Positions 11,735 through 22,451 of a stretch of 64,000 nt of DNA are shown here, piece by piece (positions within the stretch are counted from its first letter, which is position 1; the number at the start of each line of letters is the position of its first letter). Under the pieces are notes generated by a model. The model was not told where the DNA came from. It saw only the letters and a program-made list of their open reading frames with translations, and searched no databases. The DNA lies in the NCBI GenBank assembly GCA_037951105.1, contig JBAMJV010012437.1, positions 1 to 64,000 of the forward strand. The letters are read 5' to 3'. This DNA is from Echinarachnius parma (Eukaryota; Echinodermata; Echinoidea; Clypeasteroida; Echinarachniidae). Made by a program: the position numbers and the translations under genes.

Positions 11735-11835
11735 AAGACCCCCTGGGATAGTGGTCAGTCTATTCATCAGCCCGTGTTCGAACCTATATGTTGCGTCTCT
11801 CGGATGGTGATGAGACTGATGATAAAGGACAGTCC
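11735..11835 (+). mobile_element. Possible second tRNA-like SINE head
   Basis: gggatagtggtcagtc and gtgttcgaacc, spaced about 40 bp, look like A and B boxes. It follows immediately after the SINE at 11388. Only a short stretch is supported. Confidence 0.35.
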
Positions 11836-11901
11836 AAGATGTATAATAATTATTGATTGAACGTGTCCATACAAAACAAAACAAAATAATAACCAACTAA
11901 C

Positions 11902-12090
11902 CTCTGCAGGCTACTGGCCGGCATTCTCGGCGACTCCTTGCCCCCACCCAGCGGCCGCGCCGGCAGACCAGCTCCGAGCAGCCTTGAAGAGAGTACCCGT
12001 CGTTGCAACCGTATTCGAGCCTCTGGTCCGTTCGGTAGACGAGGTGATCGTTCTCAGGGACCGACGGCTCCTCACAAGGCAGGGTGTCAA
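11902..12090 (-). CDS. Exon 19: sushi/CCP module 10
   Basis: Acceptor ctttaccag, donor GTTAGT, phase 1 to 1, 63 codons. Core cysteines are PCEEPSVP, YGCNDGYSL, LVCRRGRW and RECRPVAC. Two extra cysteines (LQGC and PVAC) could form an additional disulfide. The exon is GC-rich compared with flanking introns. Confidence 0.82.
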
Positions 12091-12233
12091 CTGGTAAAGG
12101 CAGAAAATTAAACAAAGTGATGTGAAGTTGAAAATTGTTTTTTATACTATTGTAAAGAAAGACAATATAAAGAACATAATAGATCTGATAAAAACTTTAT
12201 ACTACATTATAAGACTTGGAAGTAAAGAAAGTG

Positions 12234-12440
12234 GATTGTGTGTGTGTGTGTGTGTGTGTGTGCTCTGGTATACGTGCAGAATTGTGATTGTGTTTATATC
12301 TGTATGTGCGTCTGCCTATGTGTGTGTATGTGTGCATGCATGTTTGTATGCGTGCGTGTATGTATGTATGTGTGCGTGGGCCGTGGGTGTATGTGTTTGT
12401 GTGTGCATGCGGGAATGCAAGCATGTACATGGTAAGTATG
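12234..12440 (+). repeat. TG-rich microsatellite in intron
   Basis: A pure (TG)n run at 12237-12262 followed by degenerate TGTATG/TGCGTG repeats. Open frames over it on both strands (poly Cys-Val and Thr-His) are artefacts of the repeat. Confidence 0.85.
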
Positions 12441-12499
12441 CGTGTGTACATGACTGTTTGGATTATATGTGTTTAGATAGGAGGGGGTAAACGACGCAC

Positions 12500-12781
12500 C
12501 TTCACACGCTGTCCCATTCCCGATGAAGTTGTCCCGACACACGCAGTCGAAGGACCCTTCTGTGTTGTGACACTGGGCATCTGCGTGACACCTCAGCTCG
12601 TTTGGGGGTAACGGACTGCCCCCCTGGCACGATAGCTGTTCTGTATGGAGGTGGAGTAGGGGTTGCAGATCGGGAGTATTGTCCACTTCGTGATGAATGG
12701 ATGTTGACCACGAAGAAACAGAGACATCTTCGTCATAGTCGTCGCCCGACAGTAAGAATGGTGCCACACATTCGTTGATAT
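12500..12781 (-). CDS. Exon 18: calcium-binding EGF-like module with long N-terminal insert
   Basis: Acceptor tgtgttcag, donor GTGCGT, phase 1 to 1, 94 codons. DINEC opens a cbEGF, and CHADAQCHNTEGSFDCVC with NGTAC gives the rest, including the Asn hydroxylation-type motif CxNTxGSFxC. Between DINEC and the next Cys is an acidic, Ser- and His-rich insert of about 45 residues (for example SGDDYDEDVSVSSW), so there are seven cysteines, not six. NGT is a possible N-glycosylation site. Confidence 0.82.
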
Positions 12782-13886
12782 CTGAACACAGTAAATGAAG
12801 AACATTAGAACAGGAGTCATTATCAAATGTACGATTTACTTTTCCTCTGGGTAAAGGTTTGGGTTTGGTTTACACAGTGGTGAAACTATTATTCCACTAC
12901 GCCAATGCAGAGCAATGTCTTTAATTGATAGATAGATATATGGAGAAAGATAGGCAGATAGATATATAGACATAATATATATAGAAATATACTAAATAGA
13001 TAGATTGGTAGGTACATGTAGATAGATAGACAGATCTTAGACAAAGCTTTATGTTTATCTAAATGTTAAGTAATGTATGTGTACAATGAAAACAAAATGT
13101 CAATCCAAAGCTTCCCTGTTGTCTCTGTTAAAACTTATGAAAAAAGTTGTGTTCTGGTACGATTTATTTACATACAAATATCGTTTTGATGACGATCTTA
13201 CCATTGAGTTGTGTTCTTGTAAATTGAAAATTTGCTTGGCCATGAAAATAAAACCCCTGCCAATGTGTTTTGTGTCGCTCAGCGCAAAATATTAATCGCG
13301 CAAAATTACGTTTCCATAATGTAGCAACGCAGTGGATATTAAAGTGATCAATTAACTTTGTGAATATTCAACCAAAATCACTTGGGAATTTCACATTTCT
13401 CTTGAAATGTTTTTTGAAATGTTTGTTTGAAATGTTTTTTGAAATGTTTTTTGAAATGTTTTTTGAAATGTTTTTTGAAATGTTTGTTTGAAATGTTTTT
13501 TTTTGTATTTGTCAAATATTTCCCCAATTATTGTTCAAAGCATATATAAATGCTTTTGACCATAGTCAAGAGTATCCAAATTCTAAAGATTAAATGCACC
13601 ATTTTATCAAAATTTGGAGATTTCAGATTTCATCCCCGATCGTTCCTACAAAGTATCCGAATTGTGACATTATGAACAATCAAAGTATCCTTATACAGAT
13701 ACTTTTGACAACAAGCAAAAAGAATCCGCAAATACTTGTTTCAATGCAATTCTAGCTATCTCCATAATAAAGGAAATTATGGCATAAGTGAAAAAAAAAA
13801 GTACAAGAGAATTGAGAAAGCTAGCTCCTATTGATTTTGGGTGAACTTGACAAAGTTATAATGGATCACTTTAATTGTCATCTTAC
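12782..13886. repeat. Intron with GATA-type microsatellite and a 13-bp minisatellite
   Basis: Degenerate GATA repeats at 12928-13035. At 13393-13505 about eight copies of a 13-bp unit (TGAAATGTTTTTT, with a TTTGTT variant). Otherwise AT-rich intron with no exon recognised. Confidence 0.7.
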
Positions 13887-14081
13887 CAATGCAGCTCGGT
13901 TTCTCGCTCGTGAATTCGCCAGTCGAAAGGCAGATGATATTCTCCGGACCTTCCCTGACATAGCCCTGGTTACAGCACGCTCGTATCACCACACCAATGC
14001 CCACCGTATCCGGCCTGCTAACATGGTCCGGAAAGACGTAGCTACCACTCTCCAGCGAGAGGTTGGCTGTTGCACAACCGC
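13887..14081 (-). CDS. Exon 17: divergent sushi/CCP module 9
   Basis: Phase 1 to 1, 65 codons, donor GTAAGA, acceptor attatgaag with a poor pyrimidine tract. Cysteines: GGCATAN, RACCNQGY, IICLSTGEF and PSCIG. NQGYVREG and the final loop are CCP-like, but the Trp is Phe (GEF) and there is an extra Cys before Cys2. It is the least certain of the CCP assignments. Confidence 0.68.
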
Positions 14082-14676
14082 CTTCATAATTGTTTGAAAA
14101 CAAGGCACCACATCATGATTTTTTTTCTTCATACTGCACAGAAAGTATTAACATAGGCCTACAGAAGTGATATCACAATGCTTGTTTAAATGTACAGTAG
14201 TTTCTACTGAAGAACAAATTTGCCGAAGTGATCGTGAAAAGATGGAAAATGATTATTTTTGTAAATTATATGTTCCGCGGTGAATAAATCATGGTAATTG
14301 GGTAAATTACATGTTATGTGGATTGATATTGTTAAGTTAGGGAATGGAGATGCATATATACAGCCCTTTGATAATTCTCACTTTTACGGACAATTTTTAC
14401 GGAACTTGAGTCAGTGAGTGCAGTAGTAATGATGAATAGTGTAAATTCCTAATAAATTCCCACTTTTGAGTAGATATAGGCTGGGTTTTAAGAATTGCGG
14501 CAAGTTTGTTTCAAATAATCCAGGGATCATAAACAATTCCATGGTTGAGTTTGTTTTATAAAACAGATAAATACACGTTCTTAATTTCATAGGTCAGTGT
14601 AAATGCAACTCACTCTCCGTATTGCTTACGCCTTCAAGTGCTTTGTAAAATAGCATACATGTATATCACCACATAC
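14082..14676. other. Intron between exons 16 and 17
   Basis: It shares sequence with 22880-23290 (aaaatgattatttttgtaaattat ... gataattctcacttt), so both stretches are copies of a dispersed repeat. No coding signal was seen. Confidence 0.45.
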
Positions 14677-14860
14677 CTTGTTGACAGCTTTCAAAGATTT
14701 CATCACGAGTGTCATAGGAGAAGGGTTGGATGTATTCCGTTGCGTACACTGTCACTATACCACTGGAGCTGCTTTGCTGGCCGAAAATCATGATCATGTG
14801 TTCGTTCATCAGTAGGGGAGGGCACAGACAGTTCTGTTCGGCAATAATTTCCATGACGAC
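14677..14860 (-). CDS. Exon 16: C-terminal segment of NTR domain
   Basis: Acceptor aagaattcag, donor GTATGT, phase 0 to 1, 184 nt. NCLCPPLLMNEHMIMIFG is the diagnostic NTR Cys-x-Cys-Pro-x-Leu followed by the hydrophobic strand (compare sFRP, PCOLCE, complement C3/C5 C345C). FESCQQ supplies the sixth Cys. Exons 14-16 together make a complete six-Cys NTR domain of about 125 residues. Confidence 0.8.
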
Positions 14861-15484
14861 CTGAATTCTTTCTCTTGTTTCTATTGTTTGTTAGTATCAG
14901 AAAAAAAGCAATTAGACTAATGAAAGGTTACCCACTAATAAAATCAACCTTAGTTTATAGTAACACTGAAATTATCATGTGTTCAAATCTCCGACACGTC
15001 AACCAATATAGACTTAGCTTGAAACTAAGCTAGCAAGGTTTTATGAATATGGGCCTAGATGTCTAAGGAATTTCTTTGTCAAAGCAATATAATGATGCCT
15101 ATTTGAGGTTCAGTGTAAATTGTGTACGTGTAGCCATATACGAATCTTCTGTGAATTATGCCAAGATAAATGAGTCTGGCTTGGAGTTGGTTTACTTGAT
15201 CTAGTACTTTGACAACTTACTTAATTAGTCTGTAAATGTCTTGACTCTTGATTGTTTTGATGCTAATTTGCTAGCCTTAATAATTCTTATTTCAGTTATT
15301 CAGTTTTCCACATACATTTTTATCAAATTCAGGGGCAGAATCCAGAAGAAACATGCCCCAAATATTAACTGAACAATTAATAGGTCTTTAAAAAAGACAC
15401 AAAAAAGGGTCAGCATATTCAACAGGCCTCGGATACAACACTGCCTACTTGTATATTGCAATTCGGAAAAATTCATTCAAATAC
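14861..15484. other. Intron between exons 15 and 16, nothing recognised
   Basis: AT-rich sequence without recognisable repeats, exons or RNA genes. Confidence 0.4.
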
Positions 15485-15639
15485 TTTACCTTCTAGCCAA
15501 CCGTCGACTTCATCAAACAGAACCTCGTAGATGTGAATCTCTAGAATGCCAGTCGTAGAATTCCAGGATTCCTTATGGGCAACCACAGCTGCAATTTCAA
15601 ACAGATACACAAGACGATAGCTGTAATGTGTCTCGCCCA
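15485..15639 (-). CDS. Exon 15: central beta-strands of NTR domain
   Basis: Acceptor catgcaag, donor GTATTT giving phase 1 to 0, 155 nt. A stronger-looking donor five nt earlier (GTAAAG after GAAG) would end in phase 1 and break the frame with exon 16, so the GTATTT site is preferred. The sequence alternates hydrophobic strands (YSYRLVYLFEIAAVV, ILEIHIYEVLF) as in the OB-like NTR fold. The pyrimidine tract upstream lies within a copy of a dispersed repeat (15651-15712). Confidence 0.68.
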
Positions 15640-15650
15640 CTTGCATGCAT

Positions 15651-15960
15651 TCATGCCAACGAAGTTTGGTTACAAACAGATGCAGGGTTGGAAAGTTATC
15701 AACCAATATAGAGTCATGCAGGTCAACTTTCTCATTTGACCTTTGACCTACTTATGTGACCTTTGACCCCAGAATATCATGGAAGCCAATATAGGGCATC
15801 TACCAATCAAGTTTGGTAACAAACAGATGCAGGGTTGGAAAATTATTCAAATTTTTGTAAGGTCACGGACGGACGGACGGACGCCGGACAGACGGATGGA
15901 CTGAGGACGGACGGACGGATGCAATTTGGATCCCTCCACCTCGGTGGGCTCAACAAAAAA
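15651..15960. mobile_element. Repeat with GGAC-rich tail abutting exon 15
   Basis: Two copies of gtttggttacaaacagatgcagg-like sequence (15661-15690, 15810-15840) flank TTTGACCTTTGACC motifs. A (GGAC)n-like tract follows (15865-15920), then cctccacctcggtggg, a small hairpin. The same plan (TGACC repeats, GGAC tract, terminal hairpin) ends the 16914-18602 element. The first copy extends to within about 10 bp of the exon 15 acceptor. Confidence 0.55.
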
Positions 15961-16129
15961 AAAATGAAAAATAGATGTCCAAGATCAAGCTTGTAATAAA
16001 ATGGGCTTCCAAGGGACTTGAAACCCCCATCTCTGGATTGATAGATGCATCCCTTCGTCCAGAGCTTCCACGGTGGTTGCTATGTAATTTCCAGCCAATA
16101 ACATTTTTTTTTCTACAGAAATGTAAGAG

Positions 16130-16220
16130 AAAATGCATAAATTCACCAGCTAATCAGCCGTTTTTATTGTCCAGGTGTGCAGGGGACAGAGGTCAAGTGT
16201 GGACCCATTCCTCGATCCTG
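16130..16220 (-). pseudogene. Decayed duplicate of exon 14 (NTR start)
   Basis: On the minus strand this segment aligns with the second half of exon 14, including the CCNNGGGACANNTGTCC-like core and a donor-like GTGAATT at the end. Readable remnants include LDLCPLHTW against LDFCPRDTC of the live exon. An in-frame stop and deletions break it. Confidence 0.6.
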
Positions 16221-16621
16221 CAGCAGTTGTTTAGTTCCGGGTTGAACTATATTGAAAATTGAAAATTGAATAAATTGAAATTGAAAATGTGCCCGGCTGT
16301 AGCAAAACCCTGCACATGTCAGTAATTCAAGTTTTGAAGAAATGGGCATTTTAAGTTCACATGTGTGTAAAAGACTTAAGTTTGTAAAATTATTAAAACA
16401 ATCATATCTTCCACAATTATTTATTATTTTGTTAGAACAAAGCATCAAATGAAAGCTTGTAATGAGGCCTCCTAATGGTATGAACATTCTACATTTTGAT
16501 TTTAACTGACAAGTGCAGGGTTTTGCTATAGCCAGTCACATATGTCTCAACAACAGTTTCTATTGTATATGTGTAACATACTTGTTCTATAGTCAAATTT
16601 TGGGGAAATGCATAGAATTAC

Positions 16622-16784
16622 CTGCTGATGCGTTCTGACATGCTTCAGCCAAAGTTTTCATTGGACAGGTGTCCCGGGGACAGAAATCCAGTGTCGACAC
16701 ATCCCTTTCCTCATTCAGTACCATGGCTGTCACTGCTGGTGTCATCCTTGGGGTTGCACCTTCGGTCACATCTTGGGGCGCATT
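16622..16784 (-). CDS. Exon 14: linker end and first segment of NTR (netrin-like) domain
   Basis: Acceptor ataatttcag, donor GTAATT, phase 0 to 1, 163 nt. The first 34 residues continue the Thr/Pro-rich linker. CPRDTCPMKTLAEAC then gives the first three of the six NTR cysteines in the spacing seen in procollagen C-proteinase enhancer and WFIKKN NTR domains. A decayed copy of this exon's second half lies downstream at 16130-16220. Confidence 0.75.
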
Positions 16785-16913
16785 CTGAAATTATTTATTT
16801 ATGTCATTATATCTCATCATGACTTTTCTTAAAAGTGATCTCAAAGTGACATTTTCATGACTTTTTACAATGGTACGTGAACACAGCTCTCTGACATATC
16901 CAGAAAAGAAAAA

Positions 16914-18602
16914 ACTAGATGGATCTTCGATTGCGCGCAATCGAAAATTATGCCTCCGCTATCACGCGATTTTAATATCAAGCCCAAATTAACATGCACT
17001 GATTTAATTTTCAAACATATTTTTCATATATTTTGAGTCCTGTGACCTTGACCATATGACCCCAATCTTTGATGGCTCCCTAAAAAACATTCAGGTACAA
17101 ATTAGTTTGATTGAAATCTGACATTTAGTTCTTGAGATTTTGGCTTTACAAGCCATTTTCGCATACATATTGAGTCCTGTGACCTTGACCTTTGACCTCA
17201 TGACCCCCCAAATCTAATCAGATCAGTGACACCCCGATATGTACACTCATACCAAGTTTGAAAATGATCCGTCAACCGGTTCTTGAGATATCGCAAGAAC
17301 GAGGCATTTTTGCGCATACATTGAGTCCTGTGACCTTGACCTTTGACCTCATGAACCCCAAAATCTAATCAGATCATTGCCATCCCAATATCTATACTAA
17401 TACCAAGTTTGAATTTGATCCGTCAACCAGTTCTTGAGATATCGCGAGAACGAGGCATTTTTGCATAGTGTATCACTAGATCACTAGTATCCACCGATTT
17501 AAAAATAAAAGTAATCAAAATAAACTTAAGATGGCGGCATATTCACGTCATACTCGCACCTGTCTTGTCCATTTGTAGTTCACAAATATGCTATGAATGT
17601 AACATCCATTGAGACTATATATCGGTGCATAAACACGTGCACGTATTCATCGCGCGCTTTCTCCGTGCGCTCTAATATCAATACTAATTGACTTTTGTGC
17701 TTGAATCAATCTCCCATATGTTTGCATGTTCCCGTCAGCGGCACGCCGCCCTGCGATGCCGTCTACATGGTCTATGGCAGTAGCTACAGATACAGAGCGC
17801 AATACAGACAATGCGTAACCATAGACTTGTACACTATTCAGCTCTATATGCGAAACTCATTATTATTTATTAGTACGATAATCGCCATTCGCAGGACAAT
17901 GCTTCTAGTTACTATAAAGCTTATAAATCATATTTTGACCGAAACTGAGGTAAAAATTGTGTACATTTTAACAATATTTCCGTAGAAATTACATTATGTT
18001 ATGTCGCCGTTATGATAGAATATACATTTGTTCATTTATTAAAAGGATTTTCTCGTGCAAAGTACACATCATTTTTGTCATATTCTAATTTCTGGGCGAT
18101 GCTATTTTCTCACAGGGCCGGCAGATCGCGAAATTAACAACTCGCGAAAATGTCTGAGACCCTCTCATTCGCGAAAATAGCTGTACGCGAAAATATTGGC
18201 GTATAAGTACAGTATATATTGAGTCCTGTGAACTTGACCTTTGACCTCATGACCCCTAAAATCTAATCAGATCATTGTCACCCCAATATATGTACACTCA
18301 TACCAAGTTTGAAATTGATCCGTCAACCGGTTCTTGAGATATCGCAAGAACGAGGCATGTTTGCGCATACATTGAGTCCTGTGACCTTGACCTTTGACCT
18401 CATGAACCCCAAAATCTAATCAGATCATTGCCACCCCAATATCTACACTAATACCAAGTTTGAAATTTATCCGTCAACTGGTTCTTGAGATATCGCGAGA
18501 ACGAAAACGGGACGGACGGACGGACGTACGGACGGACGGACGTACGGACGGACGGACGACCCAAAAACATAATGCCTCCGGCCACTTCGTTGGCGGAGGC
18601 AT
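16914..18602 (+). mobile_element. 1.7-kb repeat element with about 150-bp tandem units, GGAC tail and terminal hairpin
   Basis: It starts with ctagatggatcttcgattg and an inverted repeat (ttgcgcgcaa). It contains at least five units of attgagtcctgtgaccttgac ... gatatcgcgagaacgag at about 17030, 17170, 17320, 18217 and 18370. It ends with a (GGAC)n/(GTAC) tract at 18510-18560 and the hairpin atgcctccgg...ggcggaggcat. No protein is encoded. Confidence 0.65.
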
Positions 18603-18712
18603 AAAAATAACGTAACTTTCCTTGACTTACAAGGACTGGAAAACACATAAGTCGAATTCCATGATTGTTCTAGGCCCTGTGAAAGCCCTGCATTCTGATT
18701 GATTGACTGTAC

Positions 18713-18885
18713 CTGTAGCGTTGTCACTGGGGTAGCATCAACACCACCTTCCTCTCTGTCGATGACGGAGGGGACATTTGGGTCTCCGCCTTGCCCCACT
18801 GAAGACCAGGAAGCCTCTCCTTCACTAGATTCCATGGCAACGGGACTCGAATCACTGCCTCCAGTCTCCGGCTGAATGATGATGC
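18713..18885 (-). CDS. Exon 13: acidic Ser/Gly-rich linker
   Basis: Acceptor tcattgcag, donor GTACAG, phase 1 to 0, 173 nt. The peptide is rich in Ser, Gly, Glu and Asp, contains no Cys, and includes stretches such as ESSEGEASW and DREEGGVDATP. It separates the follistatin module from the NTR domain and is probably disordered, possibly O-glycosylated. Support comes from phase fit on both sides and open frame; there is no domain homology. Confidence 0.6.
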
Positions 18886-19344
18886 CTGCAATGATATGGT
18901 TAAAGTCATTCCTGTGTCAATTTTGCACAAAAGGCAGCATGACGTTATTCCTTCATTGCTCGAAAACATGAGTCGATGAGATTCTCTCTTTTTAAAAAAC
19001 CCCGCTAGTTTGAGCATGGACAATTTTAATCCCTTCCTTATTGCTGGCCCCAAAAGTTAGAAGTTTATCTCCCTACTTAGATGTTAGGTCAATCAATTAT
19101 AATCTGTGTGCTAATCTTGATACAGGCATAGGGTATTCGGGTTTGTTCTTTATGTTGGAACAGCTCACATATATAAAATAACTTTGCCATAATAAATAAG
19201 TATACTTGCATTTTATTACTTTTGTGGTGAAAATTGAACAGAATCCCCTATATTTGTGCGATGTTCGCTATTAATCTACATGTAACAGTGAATTTGGTAT
19301 ATATACATGTACATATATATAGATATCAATGCAGTGGGCCTAAA
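18886..19344. other. Intron upstream of exon 13, nothing recognised
   Basis: AT-rich sequence with tatatacatgtacatatata-like low complexity around 19298. No exon recognised. Confidence 0.4.
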
Positions 19345-19592
19345 TTCACCACCAGTTCGGCCTGTTTCACCAGCGTAGCAATGCATTCTGGCAGCCATAT
19401 GGCGCACTTGACGATATACAAGTACAATTGCGTACACGTCCCACTCCTACCGGGTCCCCATATATACACCTGGGTAGAGAGCAGCAATGTGGATTAAGTG
19501 TCCTGCTGAAGGACAAACGGAGTGGGCGGGGTTCGAACTCGGGATCTCGAGATCAGAAAGCGCGCGCTCTACCGATCTTGCCACACCACGTC
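19345..19592 (-). mobile_element. tRNA-derived SINE, second copy
   Basis: On the minus strand: A box (tggcaagatcggtagag), B box (gagttcgaacccc), then ggggacccggtaggagtgg and tgccagaatgcattgct, matching the copy at 11388-11705. The 3' tail is truncated before the AAGCGC motif. Confidence 0.7.
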
Positions 19593-19594
19593 CA

Positions 19595-20710
19595 TTACCA
19601 GTTACCACATGATTACCACATGGCAGTTACCACAGGATTACCACACATCAGTTACCACAGGATTACCACACGCCAGTTACCACAGGAATAATAATACATG
19701 TACATATTATACAATATTTTATATTATTTTGCCAAACTTTCAGTAATTGTATGCATTAAAACAAATATTCAGTTTGCATAACAACTATGATAGTGCATTC
19801 AAGATCTTTGCGAACGACAGTGAACAGTTACATGTAATACTGCATTTTGGTATTGTTGCGTGGTGGTCGTGTGGTAAGTGGTGTGTGGAAATCCTGTGGT
19901 AACTGGTGTGTGGTAATCATGTGGTAACTGGCATGTGGTAATGCTGTGGTAACTGGTGCGTGGTAATCATGTGGTACTGTGTGGTATTGCTGTGTGGTAC
20001 TGCTGTGTGGTACTGCTGTGTGATAATGCTGCTGTGTGGTACTGCTGTGTGGTACTGATGTGTGGTACTCCTGTGTGGTATTGCTGTGTGGTACTGCTGT
20101 GTGATACTGTGTGGTATTGCTGTGTGGTACCATAGAAAATACCACAAAACCACACATCAGTACCACACAGCAATACCACACAGGAATACCATACAGCATT
20201 ACCACACAGGAATACCATACAGCATTACCACACAGCAATACCACACAACAGGCTACTCCTCTGCAGTATATACCACAGGAATCTGTGTAGTATCTCTACA
20301 TCCTCGTGTTATTACACTGTACCACATAAATACCACAGCACTGTTGTATATTTCTGTGGTATATTTTTTCTCTGTGGTATTTCCTATGGTATTTCTTTAC
20401 CACATAGGTACCACAGGCGACACCTCTGCAGTACCACAGGAATCTGTGTGGGCCTTTTCATCCCTGTGGTATTTTCTGTGGTATTACACTGTACCATAAA
20501 GTACCACAGCACTGCTGTATGGTCTTTTTGTGGTATAATTTTTCTCTGTGGTATTTCCTATGGTATTATTCGTACCACATGGGTACCACAGGCTACACCT
20601 CTGCAGTACCACATGAATATGTGTGGTACCTCTTCATCCCTGTGGTATTTTCTGTGGTATTATATAGTACCATAGAAATACCACAGGAATACCACAGGAC
20701 ATTTTTGTAA
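19595..20710. repeat. Inverted GTGGTA satellite with central dyad
   Basis: Units of about 10-11 bp (TGTGGTACTGC, TGTGGTATTGC) run from about 19856 to 20130, then invert (GTACCACACAGCAATACCAC type) from 20131 to 20250, with the dyad at about 20130-20145. Earlier CAGTTACCACAGGATTACCA units lie at 19600-19690. From 20250 to 20705 there are three tandem units of about 160-180 bp each beginning GGCTAC/GGCGAC-ACCTCTGCAGTA. Confidence 0.8.
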
Positions 20711-20714
20711 GGGG

Positions 20715-21400
20715 GGATATTATGACTATGCTATAGCCGGGGTGTGGCAGATCCCCCCCCCCCCCCCCCCTCCCCCTGAGATCTCGGCCTACAAATGCGC
20801 GGCGGCCACAAAATTTGGCACACAGGATAGCTTACGACATAATGAACACGACTGCATTGTTATATTTGTTTTTTATAATCAATTTCTAATTAATATTAAT
20901 TATGCAAATTTATGCAGAAATCATTTTTTGTCTATAAATCATTAAAATCACTTTATAGTTAACAACTTTTCAGGATTGACATTTGCGACAGCTAAAATTT
21001 TCCTTATGTTTGTCTTTGTGTATGGAATTTCTTATGTATTTCCTTGTTTTTTTTAATCATGTTTTTTTTTCAATGGAATTAAACCCTTGACCAGGGGAAC
21101 CGAGTAGCTTGTCTACAATGTCTATGGGGATAACATAAACTCGTAGGAAACGGGTTAATTATTGACCATTGTCCAATCATTGTCAGCCCAAAATTGAATA
21201 ATTACCATGATCAGAATGAAAAATAATGATGGCTTTGTGTATTCTAGGGGAAAAAAATGTCCAAAGGATTTGTACACCAATCACAAAAATTACCATTTTT
21301 GGGCCGACATTCACTAACAAAAGGCCATGTGACTTTTTTCATTTTTTTTCATTTTCATTTTGAGCATTTATTCCGATTCAAATTCAAATTAAAAATACAT
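20715..21400 (-). mobile_element. TTAA-type poly-G/C MITE, truncated copy (reverse orientation)
   Basis: It matches the right half of the 28229-28997 element in reverse: tgctatagccggg, a C-run, gagatctcgg, ggcggccacaaaatttgg, then the long AT-rich part to caaaggatttgtacac. Both termini are decayed. A 72-bp TTAA micro-element is inserted at 21083-21154. Confidence 0.6.
21083..21154. mobile_element. 72-bp TTAA-flanked micro-MITE
   Basis: TTAA is present at both borders (21079-21082 and 21155-21158). The inner ends are ACCC...CGGG. The homologous positions in the elements at 23490 and 28229 lack it, giving an empty site with TTA-rich sequence. Relatives without intact borders lie at about 25548-25620, 27790-27848 and 30380-30460. 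Confidence 0.65.
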
Positions 21401-21930
21401 GATTTCAAAGATTCATATACAATAAAAAACATTAAACAACAATTACTAAAGCATTACAACTATTTACATCAACGGCATACAAAAATAGCGCACACATAGA
21501 AGAAGAGAAATGAAAGCAAGATTTACAATATGAACCATTCAAGAAATTGGTTAATACAAAAATTATCAATTAATAATTTCGGAAAGGGGGTGCACAATTA
21601 AAAGCCATAAAGAGGCTTGATAAGTTTCGTGCACACCAGATTATTTTATTCATAAGTACTTAATAACTTTAAAAGTATGGCAAATCAAATGGTCTTTATA
21701 AAATAATCATAACATAATACCTAAACAATTACTAATATATCAAAACAATGTTCTTTAAAAAGTGAAATATTAACAAAGACAATTAATATTGAGTAATTAG
21801 ATATTTTTTATACTGCCTTTTGAAAACATTATTATAAGCAATATTAAAATTATTGAAATCAATATTATTCCATACTTCTGGTCCTGTGTTTCGTAAAGAA
21901 TATTTAGATAAATCACTTTGGAACGCTATA

Positions 21931-22121
21931 CAGGGAAACGAGCTCGCTCATAACGAGCTCGCTTATAACGAGGTACCGTTTTTAACGAGGAGAATCCTTT
22001 GGTCCCGATTGTTCCAATGGCATAATGCTCCACATATAACGAGCTCGGTTATAGCGAGATTCCGGTTATAATGAGGTAAAATCGATAGTCCCCACTACCT
22101 CATTATAACGGGGTTTCCCTG
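21931..22121. mobile_element. TA-flanked palindromic MITE
   Basis: Ends CAGGGAAAC(G/C) ... GTTTCCCTG are inverted, flanked by TA on each side (21929-21930, 22122-22123). The interior is rich in ATAACGAG and its complement. The TA duplication and ATAACGAGG-type ends suggest a pogo/Tigger-like family, which is inference. Confidence 0.7.
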
Positions 22122-22451
22122 TACCAATTAAGTTGTGCAAGACTTCCAATGAAAAACCCATTGCAGAGTAATTGTGCAAAACGTCAAGGGGGTTGGATTC
22201 CACCCTCCCCCTCCCCCCGGCCCTTTTAGGATTAATGTTACAATTATATATAAGTCGCTGCATAATTTTTCATAGAATTTCAGACATATGGATCCACAAA
22301 TGAACGGTGGAAATTAAACCCAAAATATGATGCCCCCTGGCTACTGCTTAGCAAATATAGGCATAATCTATATATATAGGCAGAATTTGAAGATAAATAA
22401 TTTCTCCTTTTTTAACAAAATAACCCCTCTATCTAAGCTACCATGGCTTAC

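Noticed and set aside
19828-20710. Open frames rich in YHTAVPHS or WYCCVV on both strands
   Set aside because: Artefacts of the GTGGTA satellite.
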